NCBI RefSeq assembly: GCF_001637225.1
Contig: NZ_LVJI01000016.1
Coordinates: forward strand, 248,001-312,000
Length of the DNA: 64,000 bases
Reading direction: 5' to 3'
From: Paenibacillus antarcticus
GTDB lineage: Bacteria; Bacillota; Bacilli; Paenibacillales; Paenibacillaceae
Under the pieces are notes generated by a model. It did no database searches. It was not told where the DNA came from and worked only from the letters and a program-made list of their open reading frames with translations. A program made the translations under genes and the position numbers. Position 1 is the stretch's first letter. Every line of letters begins with the position of its first letter. Shown here piece by piece: positions 1-9,238 of this stretch.

Positions 1-562
1 AGTTAATATAGTCGAAATCATGTGTTGCCTTTTGCAGGAATAAACCTCCGGTAATTTGTTCGTCTCGATACCAACTGTGAAAATAGACACCTCCGTAGGG
101 AACGTTATTCACTGCCTGTACATGCTCTACGGTGCCGATTTTGCCAGAATCAATGATTTCCTTGGCCAGTCTGATCATTTCGGTATGACGAAGAGGGAAT
201 GAGACGACAACTGGTGATTTCGAAGCTTCATATCCTGCCTTTAATGAAATTAAATCTTCTAAGTTCGTTGCTACCGGTTTTTCGAGAAATAGCGGTAAAT
301 TTCTCTTCAGCACTTTAAGTGCGATTTCCGTATGAAGATCACATCGTGTACCTACCATGACGCCATCCAATTGCATCTGCTCAAGCATTTCATCTGCATT
401 TTCAAAAAACGTGATAGATTCCGATTCAGCACCCAATTTTGTTTTAATCTCCTCATGACGAGGATCTGCGATAGCAACGATATGGCAATCAGCATCCATT
501 GTGGATAGCATGACATGAAGATGCTTAAGGCGAAGCCCATAACCAGCTATTCCAATTCTCAT
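1..562 (-). CDS. Gfo/Idh/MocA family oxidoreductase, N-terminal part (3' end outside window)
   Basis: The first 187 codons are visible; the gene runs off the left edge. It begins MRIGIAGYGLR, a Rossmann NAD(P)-binding GxGxxxR-type start, followed by an IADP strand and the family-typical FLEKPVATN motif near residue 95, whose Lys-Pro marks the nucleotide/substrate site. Such cytoplasmic enzymes oxidise or epimerise sugars, inositols or glycosides using NAD(P). The ATG overlaps the TGA of the upstream glycoside-hydrolase-like gene (ATGA), so the two are translationally coupled in one minus-strand operon. The substrate is unknown; context suggests a sugar released by the neighbouring hydrolases. 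The family call is firm and the specificity open. Confidence 0.9.
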   Translation of the reverse strand, partial: MRIGIAGYGLRLKHLHVMLSTMDADCHIVAIADPRHEEIKTKLGAESESITFFENADEMLEQMQLDGVMVGTRCDLHTEIALKVLKRNLPLFLEKPVATNLEDLISLKAGYEASKSPVVVSFPLRHTEMIRLAKEIIDSGKIGTVEHVQAVNNVPYGGVYFHSWYRDEQITGGLFLQKATHDFDYIN

Positions 563-2319
563 ATAGCCTCTCCTTTTACGATTTCAGTAAGAATCTCAGA
601 GATGATGTCCTCGTAGTCCTTATTCTGTAATGAAAAGAGTTCTTCCTTTGTTTTTCTTGCGCTCGGATGAAGCTCATTTAATGTTGTCCATAAGAATACA
701 TTTTTCATCTTTTGCTGTATCTTCTCGCGATCTCCGCCTTGATTGATATAGCTATTGAAAATTTCATAATCCCGAATACCCTTTTGTAATAATTTATATC
801 GTAAGGATAGTAGGGGGTGACCATTCCTACCGGGATAGACGAAGTTAGTATCACCCGCTGGGAAGAAAGGGTAATGGTAGGAAATCTTATTCAATGGATC
901 ATTAGGCCACACGGTATAATTCCATCTTAAGAAACCATCGATGTTCATGTGGAAGGCGAGCCAAGGAATAAGTCTGCTCTCTAACAAGTGTGAGCGTATG
1001 AAAGTGTTAGGAATTTCAGGAACACAGCAGACATAATAGGACATTTTTCCTTTGATCTGGTTCTTCAATTCCTGAATTCTCTCGAATTCATTAGCAATGC
1101 AATCTAGAACCGGGATATAATCCATAATTCCTTCAATATCTTGTTCTATGAAGGAAGCATGATTAATGGCTGCTTTATATTTAAAAGAGGGTGCCATTTG
1201 TTTAAGCTCGTTAAGTCTGTGAGTGAAGATTTCCGTATCTGAGGGTTCATCAGCGATGACTCTCACGATATCGATCCAGCCTTTATCGATGAAGTTTTGT
1301 TCTAAAGCTTGAACATATTTCTCTAAATCTTTTTTATACTTCACAAACTTGTAGGTATTCGTGCTCTCATCCCAATATCTAATTCGGATGGCATCATTAT
1401 AATCTTCAATAACACTTCCGAGACCAGCATCTTCAAGAACCCAAATGTTGAGCAATCCGAACACTTCGATTTCTTGTGTTATTCCATGCTTCATTCCTAA
1501 TTCCACATATCGATTCAAGGCATTGAAGTCAAAGGACCATTTGCCATTTCTTAAGAGCGATACGTTTACAATATTATATTCGAACATGTTCGCGGGATCG
1601 ATTCGATCATAACTTGAGGATTGCCCTGACCAAGGGATTTCCGAGACGATAACCGATAAAGCCTTCTGCCCAAGATCAGCCAAGGAGGAGATATAGTTCT
1701 CCATGATGGAGAAATGTTCATCACTCCACAGGGCTAAGTCGTATTTTCTCGCGATATTAGAATTGTGTTGCCATAAATTCAGGTTGAATGAATAATCCGA
1801 CGCATCGGTAAGGGTTGTATTCACGACTTGGATGTCGAAAGATAGCTGTCTAATGATGACCTCGTCTTCGAACAATCGATGTCCAAATACGCTTATCTGA
1901 GGATTATAAGTTCCAGGCTCAACATCTTTATCGATCTCTACTTCGATCCAGATAGGTTGTACTCTTCTACCATCAACATGGATGAACGGCTGCTGCAGAA
2001 TGATATCGGACTTTAATTGCCGATCATCATCTTCCACAAGACCAATAAGATTAGCTTTAATGCTTCCTTCCTTTAGACCAGGTACTTCAACATGTACGCG
2101 GACAATATCGATGGGTCTTCTTTCATAGAAGCAAGCATCTTCATTGACTGATATCAACATTTCTTGCTCGGAATAGACAAGAAGTTGAACGGCAGCACGG
2201 TCATTCTTCCCGCATACAAGAGATGTCTCCTTATTCTCGTCAAAAGGGAGCTTGAAATTGTTCACTGCACCATGTACATACTTATAGCTTGCATCCTCTA
2301 AACCCAGTGAAATATTCAT
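559..2319 (-). CDS. GH123/DUF4091-like glycoside hydrolase domain protein
   Basis: 586 residues with no signal peptide or membrane segment, so probably cytoplasmic. The N-terminal ~170 residues look like a beta-sandwich. The remainder resembles a TIM barrel with the DUF4091/GH123 pattern, including an Asp-Glu pair at residues 357-358 (IADEPSD) and the late GFLRWNYTVWP and LRYKLLQKGIRDYEI segments typical of that group. In characterised GH123 enzymes an Asp-Glu pair acts in substrate-assisted hydrolysis of beta-N-acetylgalactosaminides, so that activity is possible here but unproven. It is first in a minus-strand operon with an oxidoreductase (ATGA overlap) and divergent from an AraC regulator gene 145 bp away. 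It could instead be an uncharacterised DUF4091 enzyme of another specificity. Confidence 0.75.
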   Translation of the reverse strand: MNISLGLEDASYKYVHGAVNNFKLPFDENKETSLVCGKNDRAAVQLLVYSEQEMLISVNEDACFYERRPIDIVRVHVEVPGLKEGSIKANLIGLVEDDDRQLKSDIILQQPFIHVDGRRVQPIWIEVEIDKDVEPGTYNPQISVFGHRLFEDEVIIRQLSFDIQVVNTTLTDASDYSFNLNLWQHNSNIARKYDLALWSDEHFSIMENYISSLADLGQKALSVIVSEIPWSGQSSSYDRIDPANMFEYNIVNVSLLRNGKWSFDFNALNRYVELGMKHGITQEIEVFGLLNIWVLEDAGLGSVIEDYNDAIRIRYWDESTNTYKFVKYKKDLEKYVQALEQNFIDKGWIDIVRVIADEPSDTEIFTHRLNELKQMAPSFKYKAAINHASFIEQDIEGIMDYIPVLDCIANEFERIQELKNQIKGKMSYYVCCVPEIPNTFIRSHLLESRLIPWLAFHMNIDGFLRWNYTVWPNDPLNKISYHYPFFPAGDTNFVYPGRNGHPLLSLRYKLLQKGIRDYEIFNSYINQGGDREKIQQKMKNVFLWTTLNELHPSARKTKEELFSLQNKDYEDIISEILTEIVKGEAI

Positions 2320-2413
2320 GAAGGGCCTCCATTTAAATTAAGTATTTGATAGTTAAAGTATAGAACCTGCGAAGTGAAAACCATATGTATATTTCCCTTG
2401 TGAATATGGACAA

Positions 2414-2444
2414 TTCACGTATCTATCTGTGATTATGCTAGAAT
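2414..2444 (+). promoter_or_regulatory. Candidate promoter of the AraC regulator gene
   Basis: An extended -10 (TGCTAGAAT, 2436-2444) lies 20 bp before the start codon, with a weak TTCACG -35-like hexamer at 2414. It is in the divergent spacer between the GH123-like gene and the araC-type gene. Visual call only. Confidence 0.35.
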
Positions 2445-2464
2445 ATATTTAAAGAGGTGACGAG

Positions 2465-3316
2465 ATGAAATATTCAAGCGCATATCGAATAGCGGATGAA
2501 GATGATAGGGGAACTCTTGATCTAAGCAGCCATCTACTCGTAAATTCCGTTGGATTTTACGAGTACGAGGCTTATTTTAAAATGTCTCATAGGAAAGAAG
2601 GGCGTAAGGACTTTTATCTCTTTTATAATTATTTCGGACCGATGACAGTACGTAGTAGGGGGCGAGAACATATATTGCAACCCGGAAGTCTATTTGTATA
2701 TCGCCCACATGAAGAACAGTACTACGGTCATTACGCCGAACGGAAGTTTATTTCCTACTGGGTGCATTTTACCGGTTACGGTGTGGAAGAGGTTCTTCAT
2801 ACCGCAGAGTTGGCCGAAGATGGCCCTTATTTTGTAGGAATTAATAATGATTTAGCTGAAATGTTCGAAGATATTATGAATGAACTACGTGATAAGAAAC
2901 CTGGATATGAGCTTGCATCTGCCTCACTTCTGTCGTACTTGTTATCCATTATATCAAGGCAGATTACGCAAGGTTCGGATGTTCAAGCCAACAAAAGCCG
3001 TACAGAAATCTATGAATCTATTAAATATATACACGATAACTATGCGCAGGAATTATATGTGGCTAAGCTTGCCGAAATCGCGTACCTTAGCACCGACAGA
3101 TATACAACGCTGTTCAAGATCATGATGGATACGACGCCGTTGCAGTACCTCATTAGATTCAGACTGGAGAAGGCGTGCGAGCTGATGAAGCATACCCACT
3201 TAAATATCCAGCAGATTTCAAGCCGTGTAGGCTTTGAAGACCAGCTTTATTTCAGCAGAATGTTTAAGAAGTATTATCATGTAACCCCCTCTGAGTACCT
3301 TGCAAGGTTTAATTAA
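2465..3316 (+). CDS. AraC family transcriptional regulator
   Basis: 283 residues. The N-terminal ~170 residues form a cupin-like AraC ligand-binding domain (LQPGSLFVYRPHEEQYY, then YWVHFTGYG). The C-terminal ~100 residues carry two helix-turn-helix motifs ending in the signature IQQISSRVGFEDQLYFSRMFKKYY. The start ATG follows AGAGGTGACGAG. The gene is divergent from the GH123-like operon and converges, with only 14 bp between stops, on the GH110-like gene. It is therefore placed to sense a sugar and control the flanking catabolic genes. Unlike the YesN-type regulators in this window it has no receiver domain. Regulation of both neighbours is inferred from layout. Confidence 0.92.
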   Translation: MKYSSAYRIADEDDRGTLDLSSHLLVNSVGFYEYEAYFKMSHRKEGRKDFYLFYNYFGPMTVRSRGREHILQPGSLFVYRPHEEQYYGHYAERKFISYWVHFTGYGVEEVLHTAELAEDGPYFVGINNDLAEMFEDIMNELRDKKPGYELASASLLSYLLSIISRQITQGSDVQANKSRTEIYESIKYIHDNYAQELYVAKLAEIAYLSTDRYTTLFKIMMDTTPLQYLIRFRLEKACELMKHTHLNIQQISSRVGFEDQLYFSRMFKKYYHVTPSEYLARFN

Positions 3317-3330
3317 TTAGCTTAATTAGC

Positions 3331-5205
3331 TCAAAAACCCACATTATGCTCAATGGTTATGTTACGAGTAGAGTCGGCATCTGCGAAGATTGTTTTGTCA
3401 TACTGGACAGTCGTGGTGACACACTTATTTAGTGTGACTGAAACATCACTTGCATTAACAATATGAATGACTCCACTATAGAACTCGTCATAAACAGGTG
3501 TTTCTTGTTGACTTGACCCGTAGCTATGCTGTTCAAGTGGAATCTGATTAGAGTTGATGATGGCATTCCTTCGGACGCTCACATTTTGGCAGGAAGAGAG
3601 GAACATCGCCATCCTAGGGCAGTTAATGATCGTATTATCCTCAATCCATATATTATTGAAAATGGGGAATGAGGTTCTGCCGCCTGGCAAATATACGCCC
3701 ATATAAATGACGGCCATCTGCCACGCATTAAGATCGCAGTTACGAAAGATATTATGCCGAATTGCTAATTGATGAACGCCAGTTCCTTCAGACCATCTGG
3801 ATTCACAGCCAGCTTCAATCTGAATGGCCGCGCCTTGAATGCTATCGAATATATTGTTTTCTACGATACCGTTAGAGCCATGAATTAATACGCCACGGGC
3901 ACGATTATTCGTAAACCGATTATTACGAATGATGAAGTGGTTTGTAGAAAATCTGCGATTGAATAGAACGGTGTTCTCATCCAAATGCTCTGGCAGTACA
4001 TCTTTGAAAGTAAGCTTGCAGACGAACTGCTGCTCATCGTAGGTTATCCCGGTTAGTTCAGAGCTGAAATCCATCGGGGATAAATCGGGATTTCGCAGCT
4101 CAACGAGATCATCTACTCCGAATAGTAGCGAGCTTTTTCTTACACGCAAAGCTAGTAGCGTATAATCATCAAGACGCCTGACGCCCATCGTTGTGTTGTC
4201 ATGAATGTTGATGCAGTCATCACCTGCATAACCGAAGTCGCAATCCTCGATAATGAAATATCCTTTAGAATTAGCGATATGAAAGCAGTCAGCTGCAGTA
4301 GAAAGTGATCGATCGGTGCCTGGACGAATAGTCACTTTACAGCTCTGGATATGGATGTGATGGATGTTTCCATTACCGACAAAGCCGCTTCCAGGACATG
4401 AGTAAAGTATGACATGATCAACTGTAATATGGCTGCTATCGAACAAGAAGATGGCTACCGTATCATACTCATAATGCCGTAAATTGTAGCATTGACCTTG
4501 CTTCATTCGCTGAGCGGTCCAATCGGAGTCCGTAGTATAGAAACGCATCGTGTTGGAGTGTATTTTCTCTATGCCGAGAATTACATTCGATAGCTCTCTC
4601 ACTAGCTGTTGCATTTGCGAATCTGTTTCTTCTTGATCGCTTGTTATTGCATGCTCGTTTTTGTAAGGACGGTATTCGATGCCTCCAGGCGTTCCGGGGG
4701 AATAGAGGACAGGGTCATAGGGGCCGACGATGCGGATCGGCCAATTCTCGGGTATTTCTTGATACGTTGGGAATGCCATGTCGAAGTAAGCACCATTCGT
4801 CTCGAGGTGTGTAACTACGCCCACGCTAGATAGCGGGGCGAGCTCCCAGTTCCAATCTAGAACAAGGTTACACAGGCGAATTCGGGTGGAATTGACTACC
4901 CGGATGTACATTTTCGGATGTTCAAATATAAGCTCAGATCCGCAACCTTCAACAGTGAAATCAGTTAAGCCATCAAGGGTAAGATAAGCCCCATGAGGTG
5001 GGTCAGAATGAAAATAATAAATTCCTTTCGGAATGAAGAGACTCGAAGCACCAATGGCTTTACAATGCTCGATCGCTTGTTGAAAGGGCTGCTGATTGCA
5101 CACTTGTTGTTGGGTTGATGCTCCAAAATCATGCACGTTAACAGTTATCTGGTTATTACTTTGAGGAAGATCAATCTGAATATTTAAATTTTCATAGGTT
5201 AACAT
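3331..5205 (-). CDS. Right-handed beta-helix glycosidase, GH110-like (possible alpha-1,3-galactosidase)
   Basis: 624 residues, no signal peptide. The start resembles pectate-lyase-fold proteins (VNVHDFGAS...QPFQQAIEHCKA, then FIPKGIYYF), and many beta-helix coils follow. The segment at residues 306-335 (ADCFHI, then YAGDDCINIH) matches the Asp-rich active-site region seen in GH110 alpha-1,3-galactosidases, which release the blood-group-B or linear alpha-Gal epitope without metal. It is the last gene of a minus-strand operon, 5 bp after a permease gene; that gene's stop lies within the ribosome binding site (AGGGGT) used here. A cytoplasmic location suggests hydrolysis after import of an oligosaccharide. 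The fold call is strong; GH110 rather than GH28 or another helix family is an inference. Confidence 0.7.
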   Translation of the reverse strand: MLTYENLNIQIDLPQSNNQITVNVHDFGASTQQQVCNQQPFQQAIEHCKAIGASSLFIPKGIYYFHSDPPHGAYLTLDGLTDFTVEGCGSELIFEHPKMYIRVVNSTRIRLCNLVLDWNWELAPLSSVGVVTHLETNGAYFDMAFPTYQEIPENWPIRIVGPYDPVLYSPGTPGGIEYRPYKNEHAITSDQEETDSQMQQLVRELSNVILGIEKIHSNTMRFYTTDSDWTAQRMKQGQCYNLRHYEYDTVAIFLFDSSHITVDHVILYSCPGSGFVGNGNIHHIHIQSCKVTIRPGTDRSLSTAADCFHIANSKGYFIIEDCDFGYAGDDCINIHDNTTMGVRRLDDYTLLALRVRKSSLLFGVDDLVELRNPDLSPMDFSSELTGITYDEQQFVCKLTFKDVLPEHLDENTVLFNRRFSTNHFIIRNNRFTNNRARGVLIHGSNGIVENNIFDSIQGAAIQIEAGCESRWSEGTGVHQLAIRHNIFRNCDLNAWQMAVIYMGVYLPGGRTSFPIFNNIWIEDNTIINCPRMAMFLSSCQNVSVRRNAIINSNQIPLEQHSYGSSQQETPVYDEFYSGVIHIVNASDVSVTLNKCVTTTVQYDKTIFADADSTRNITIEHNVGF

Positions 5206-5210
5206 GGTCT

Positions 5211-6554
5211 CTACCCCTTTACTCCGGATGCCATAATGCCTTGCTTTAATTGCTTCGAGCAGATGATGGTAAGTAATATAACGGGTATGATCGTAATGAG
5301 AGAAAGGCCAAGAATAAAGTTTTGTTTGGTGCTACCGTTCATAGACAAGTTATAAAGTGCTACGTTAAGTGTCCATAGTTTCTGGTCTTCTGTAACCATC
5401 CATGCCCAGAAGAAGTCATTCCAGTTCCCAATAAAGGTTTGTAGGGCAATAAGCGAAATAATTGGCTTCGAAAGCGGCATACAAATTTTCATATAGAGAT
5501 AAAAGTTTTTGGCGCCGTCCAGTTTAGCTGCTTCGAAGTAGTCTCCAGGTATACGGTCGAAAAATCCTTTGAATAAATAAATATAAAAACCGAATGGATA
5601 TAAGAACGGTAGCAGTAATGCAGCGTAGTTGTTATAGAAGCCCATATCCTTATACATGATTAACTGAGGTAGCATAATGGAAGCGAATGGAATCATCATC
5701 GCTCCAAGGAAATAGAGAAGAACAATGCTGCCAGCCTTTGGACTAAGTAGACGAGATATGACAAAGGCGGAAATGGAGCTTAAGATTACTTGTGTAACAA
5801 TAGCCCAACCGATCACGATGAATGAATTAAGCACAAATGTTAAGAAGCTGTATTTGGCAATCATAGGATTGTCTGCATACACATACGATGGCAACTGGAA
5901 ATAGTATTTGAAGCTTTCGAGAAGTAGTAAATTATGATTGGACACACCACTGCCAATAAACTTGCCGTTTGTTTTGTAGCTATCGGATAGTAGACTTGTC
6001 AATGTTGGTGAGTAACTATCGTCAAGATGATCCAGCTCTGGCACTCGATCAAGGCCCTTCGGATCAAATTGATAGCCAATGGAATCATTTGCTCGGATAT
6101 AACGATCACCGTATAGTAATACATCGGACTTCACGACAGAGCTCTGGTACACACCGAAATCTCGGATTAGCTCTAGCTTCATCTTGTGAGCTCTGGAATA
6201 GAAGATCGTTTTGTTGTTCAACATTCCATAGACTTCGATTTCAAATATAGACTCTCGTGGATACTCATAGTTGGTCGCGAACATCGCAAGCGCATTATCT
6301 CGCAACGCTTTGTCCAGAAGTTCCTGGTCACTCAGTTCGCCCAGACTAGAGTAGTCGATGACAATAGACATGCTTTGTGCTGGGTCGGGCAGTAGCTTAG
6401 GCGGTACATCATAAATTTTAACGTTATCCTTAGCTGAGTTGCTTATCGTATACATAAATGGATACAGCATGCATACTACAAATAGAATTGTGATGGTGTA
6501 TGCGGTGAATCGGAGCAATCGCTCCGAGCCAAATTTGCTAGGTTTCTTATTCAT
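5211..6554 (-). CDS. Carbohydrate ABC transporter permease (MalG/CUT1 type) with large extracytoplasmic insertion
   Basis: 447 residues from ATG 6554, chosen because AGAGGAG lies 9 nt upstream; an upstream in-frame ATG at 6593 would overlap the previous gene. TM1 spans residues ~15-38 and the other five helices follow after ~238. The EAA loop (YFEAAKLDGAKNFYLYMKICMPLSKP region, ~339-364) contacts the ATPase. MalG-type permeases are usually ~280 residues. Here ~150 extra residues sit between TM1 and TM2, outside the membrane. It is the second gene of the operon, 16 bp after the partner permease. It probably imports an oligosaccharide with the lipoprotein encoded at 7759-9126. Confidence 0.92.
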   Translation of the reverse strand: MNKKPSKFGSERLLRFTAYTITILFVVCMLYPFMYTISNSAKDNVKIYDVPPKLLPDPAQSMSIVIDYSSLGELSDQELLDKALRDNALAMFATNYEYPRESIFEIEVYGMLNNKTIFYSRAHKMKLELIRDFGVYQSSVVKSDVLLYGDRYIRANDSIGYQFDPKGLDRVPELDHLDDSYSPTLTSLLSDSYKTNGKFIGSGVSNHNLLLLESFKYYFQLPSYVYADNPMIAKYSFLTFVLNSFIVIGWAIVTQVILSSISAFVISRLLSPKAGSIVLLYFLGAMMIPFASIMLPQLIMYKDMGFYNNYAALLLPFLYPFGFYIYLFKGFFDRIPGDYFEAAKLDGAKNFYLYMKICMPLSKPIISLIALQTFIGNWNDFFWAWMVTEDQKLWTLNVALYNLSMNGSTKQNFILGLSLITIIPVILLTIICSKQLKQGIMASGVKG

Positions 6555-6570
6555 TCTAAATGGCTCCTCT

Positions 6571-7473
6571 CTAATCACGTTCAGTACGATCAAACTTCAT
6601 TTGAATGGCAGTGATGATTGCGATGACAAGTAACAATATCGTAGAGGCTGCGGATCCTCGGCCGTAATTAAAATCTTGTTTGAATGTATTGAAGATGTAG
6701 ATACCCATTGTCGTTGAAGCGCCGCTTGGGCCTCCAGATGTGTACATGAAAGGGGCGTCCAACATTTGCATCGCAGTAATGACTGCCATAACCAATTGGA
6801 TGGAGATAATGAATTTGATGTTAGGTAAAATCATATAGCGAATGCGCTTCCAACCGACACAGCCATCGAGCTTAGCAGATTCCACAATATCTGGTGAAAT
6901 GCCTTGAATAGCTGACAAGTACAAAAGAACACTTATCCCGCCTCCCAAGACGCCTGGGAAAATAATGCAAAATTTCGTCCAAGCCGGATCACTAAGCCAT
7001 GCTTGGGGCTGCCCACCGAAAAACTTGAGGATTTGATTCGCGACACCGTAATCAGGATGCCAGATCCACTTCCAGATGATGACGTTGACGGCAGTCGGAA
7101 TGAGTGCCGGTAAAATATAGAGTGTTGTAAACACATGTTTCCAGCGAATGATTTCGTTCAGAAATAAAGCCTGTATAATAGGAATAAAAAATGTCATGGC
7201 GATACTTAGAAATAGGAAAATAAAGGTGTTGTTCCAAGCATCCCAATAGTATTGCGTAGAGAACATGCGAGAATAATTGGCAAAGCCGACAAACTTACCA
7301 GGAGTATTAATGGGATCGTAGTCAAATAACGAAATATAAAATGCTTTAATAATTAAGTAATACTTGAGCCAGGCTGTCAGTAGAATAGGCGCCGCGAGTA
7401 AAAGCCATGGTGCTAACCTATTTCTCCAAAAGTATCCTCTCGAATGTAATCGTGTTTGCGATAAGTTAACCAC
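6571..7473 (-). CDS. Carbohydrate ABC transporter permease (MalF/UgpA type)
   Basis: 300 residues from GTG 7473, preferred because GGAGGT lies 8 nt upstream; a longer frame starting at 7515 has no such site. Six membrane helices are expected. The EAA loop reads DIVESAKLDGCVGWKRIRYMILP. It pairs with the MalG-type permease downstream (16 bp spacing) to form the membrane channel of a CUT1 importer. The cognate solute-binding gene is divergent, across a 285-bp spacer, which is a less common layout than a single operon. No ATPase gene is nearby. Confidence 0.93.
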   Translation of the reverse strand: MVNLSQTRLHSRGYFWRNRLAPWLLLAAPILLTAWLKYYLIIKAFYISLFDYDPINTPGKFVGFANYSRMFSTQYYWDAWNNTFIFLFLSIAMTFFIPIIQALFLNEIIRWKHVFTTLYILPALIPTAVNVIIWKWIWHPDYGVANQILKFFGGQPQAWLSDPAWTKFCIIFPGVLGGGISVLLYLSAIQGISPDIVESAKLDGCVGWKRIRYMILPNIKFIISIQLVMAVITAMQMLDAPFMYTSGGPSGASTTMGIYIFNTFKQDFNYGRGSAASTILLLVIAIITAIQMKFDRTERD

Positions 7474-7607
7474 CGTAAGAGACCTCCATATATATAGTAA
7501 TGATGCTGCATTCATAGAGTACCAAGGGATGGATGTAATTGAAACGATACATAATTGACATCTATGAGCTGTATTTTCTACTTCCTCATGAGCTTGGATG
7601 TAGGCGT

Positions 7608-7616
7608 TGTTATAAT
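7608..7616 (+). promoter_or_regulatory. Extended -10 promoter candidate in the divergent permease/binding-protein spacer
   Basis: TGTTATAAT is a perfect extended -10, ~140 bp before the binding-protein start. No good -35 is visible, which is common for activated promoters, here possibly through the response regulator at 11144. The rest of 7474-7758 shows no gene. Confidence 0.45.
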
Positions 7617-7758
7617 ATTAAAAGTGCAATCATGAAGTTGATTTTAGATACCATTATGTTCAATTTGATACATATTTCTTTGGAGAACTGTGAGCTATAC
7701 TTCTAATCACACCACTGATGTTGCTTTATGAAATCCTAAAAAAATGGAGGTCTATCAG

Positions 7759-9126
7759 ATGTTCAAAAGAATGCTTAGCACATTATTTGTAGTCTTGTTA
7801 GTTGTTTCTACTGTAAGCGCTTGCGGAGGGAGTGGAAACAGCAATGAATCGTCATCTACTCCTGCACCATCCGCAACAGAGCCTGCAGAGTCAGCTAAAG
7901 ATCCAGAGCCAGTAACTCTCACGATGTGGGTGACAAGTCGAGAGCAGGATGATTTTACAGCGCAGACAGAAAAGGAATTCTTGGACAGCCACCCATATAT
8001 CACCTTTAATAAGGTTGTCAAGGAAGGCGATCCCGGAAATGAATTCTACCAGGCAGTTGCTGCGGGTAATGCGCCTGATTTCGTGAACGTATCGTTCACG
8101 ATGATGGATAAGTACATGAAAGCCGGCATTCTGGAACCACTTAACGGGTATGTTGACAAGTGGGACGAATGGAACAACTTCAGCAAAGAATATGTAGATA
8201 TGTTTACTTCGGACGGCAAGCTTCAAGGTATTCCTCAAATAGTTGCACCGATGCTGTTTGGATATAATAAAGCGCTATTTACTAAGGCAGGCATAACTGA
8301 GCTTCCAAAAACATGGGACGATGCCGTCGAAATTGCGAAGAAGATCAATGATCCTTCCAATCAAGTCGCGGGCTATTCTACTCTGGCGGCCGAATGGACG
8401 GAATGGTTCTTCCAGTATTATGTTTGGCAGGCAGGCGGTGACTTGACGACACAAAATCAAGACGGCACGATCGAGTTGACATTTACGGATCCTGCGGTAA
8501 TTAAGGCTGCGGACTTCTACAAGCAGCTGCGTTCCACAAAAGTGTTGCAATCGGATCTCACGCTTAAATTCGACGAGGTAGTAGGTAAATTCGCCCAAGG
8601 TAAAATAGGGATGATGCCGTTTGCAGGAGATTGGGTAAGTTGGGTGATATCTCTTGGTATGAAGCCAGAGGATATTGGTCTAATGTTGCCTCCTGCGGGC
8701 CCATCTGGCTCTACCAAGACAGCGATTGCGGGAAGCGTCTTCGCTATTAATTCCAAAGTAACGCAGGATAAAAAAGATGCCGCTTGGGAATATATTAAAT
8801 TTCAGATGTCCAAAGATTATTTGGTTCGATATTATGAGAATATTGCCAGTAAGGGCGCAGGCAACCCGATTGTTATGGTCAGAAATGATATCAATATTAC
8901 GGACTACTACAATTTCCCGAAAGAGTACGAACAAGTTCTCAACGATGTAAAGTCAGTAGGAAGACTTGAATTCTACGGTAAATCCGAGTTCGGTATTTAT
9001 ATCGACCGGGTAGTGCAGAAATTATTGTTCGATCCGAACGCGGATCCTACCAAGGAATTCGAAGCAGCTCAGAAGCTGGCTACCTTAGAAGCGCTTGACG
9101 GATTCAATGAAAAGGCCAATAAATAA
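7759..9126 (+). CDS. Extracellular sugar-binding lipoprotein (ABC transporter)
   Basis: 455 residues from ATG 7759 (GGAGGT 6 nt upstream); a longer in-frame ATG at 7744 lies ahead of that site. A lipoprotein signal peptide ends in the lipobox VSAC (Cys22), followed by a Ser/Pro/Glu-rich linker. Family 1 solute-binding features follow (VTLTMWVTSREQDD, then APDFVNVSF and KIGMMPFAGDWV). The mature protein would be anchored to the outer face of the membrane and deliver a sugar ligand to the divergent permeases. A strong terminator-type hairpin lies just after the stop, ahead of the kinase gene. Ligand not predictable from sequence; the neighbouring hydrolases suggest an amino-sugar or galactosyl oligosaccharide. 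Confidence 0.93.
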   Translation: MFKRMLSTLFVVLLVVSTVSACGGSGNSNESSSTPAPSATEPAESAKDPEPVTLTMWVTSREQDDFTAQTEKEFLDSHPYITFNKVVKEGDPGNEFYQAVAAGNAPDFVNVSFTMMDKYMKAGILEPLNGYVDKWDEWNNFSKEYVDMFTSDGKLQGIPQIVAPMLFGYNKALFTKAGITELPKTWDDAVEIAKKINDPSNQVAGYSTLAAEWTEWFFQYYVWQAGGDLTTQNQDGTIELTFTDPAVIKAADFYKQLRSTKVLQSDLTLKFDEVVGKFAQGKIGMMPFAGDWVSWVISLGMKPEDIGLMLPPAGPSGSTKTAIAGSVFAINSKVTQDKKDAAWEYIKFQMSKDYLVRYYENIASKGAGNPIVMVRNDINITDYYNFPKEYEQVLNDVKSVGRLEFYGKSEFGIYIDRVVQKLLFDPNADPTKEFEAAQKLATLEALDGFNEKANK

Positions 9127-9133
9127 AATAGAG

Positions 9134-9171
9134 TCAGGGAAAAGGACTGCTAAGACAGTCCTTTTCCCTGA
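9134..9171 (+). terminator. Terminator or attenuator between binding-protein and kinase genes
   Basis: A perfect 16-bp stem (TCAGGGAAAAGGACTG and its complement) with a 6-nt loop is followed by TTTA. The weak U-tract suggests partial read-through into the kinase gene or mRNA stabilisation. Confidence 0.7.
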
Positions 9172-9238
9172 TTTAATGGTATATAATAGAATAGATTTCA
9201 GGTTCATATTAGGTATTAATTAAAGCAGGTGAGAGTTC

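Noticed and set aside
352-540. Minus-strand 62-residue open frame near the left edge.
   Set aside because: It lies in a different frame inside the oxidoreductase gene, which has the clear family motifs and continues to the window edge.
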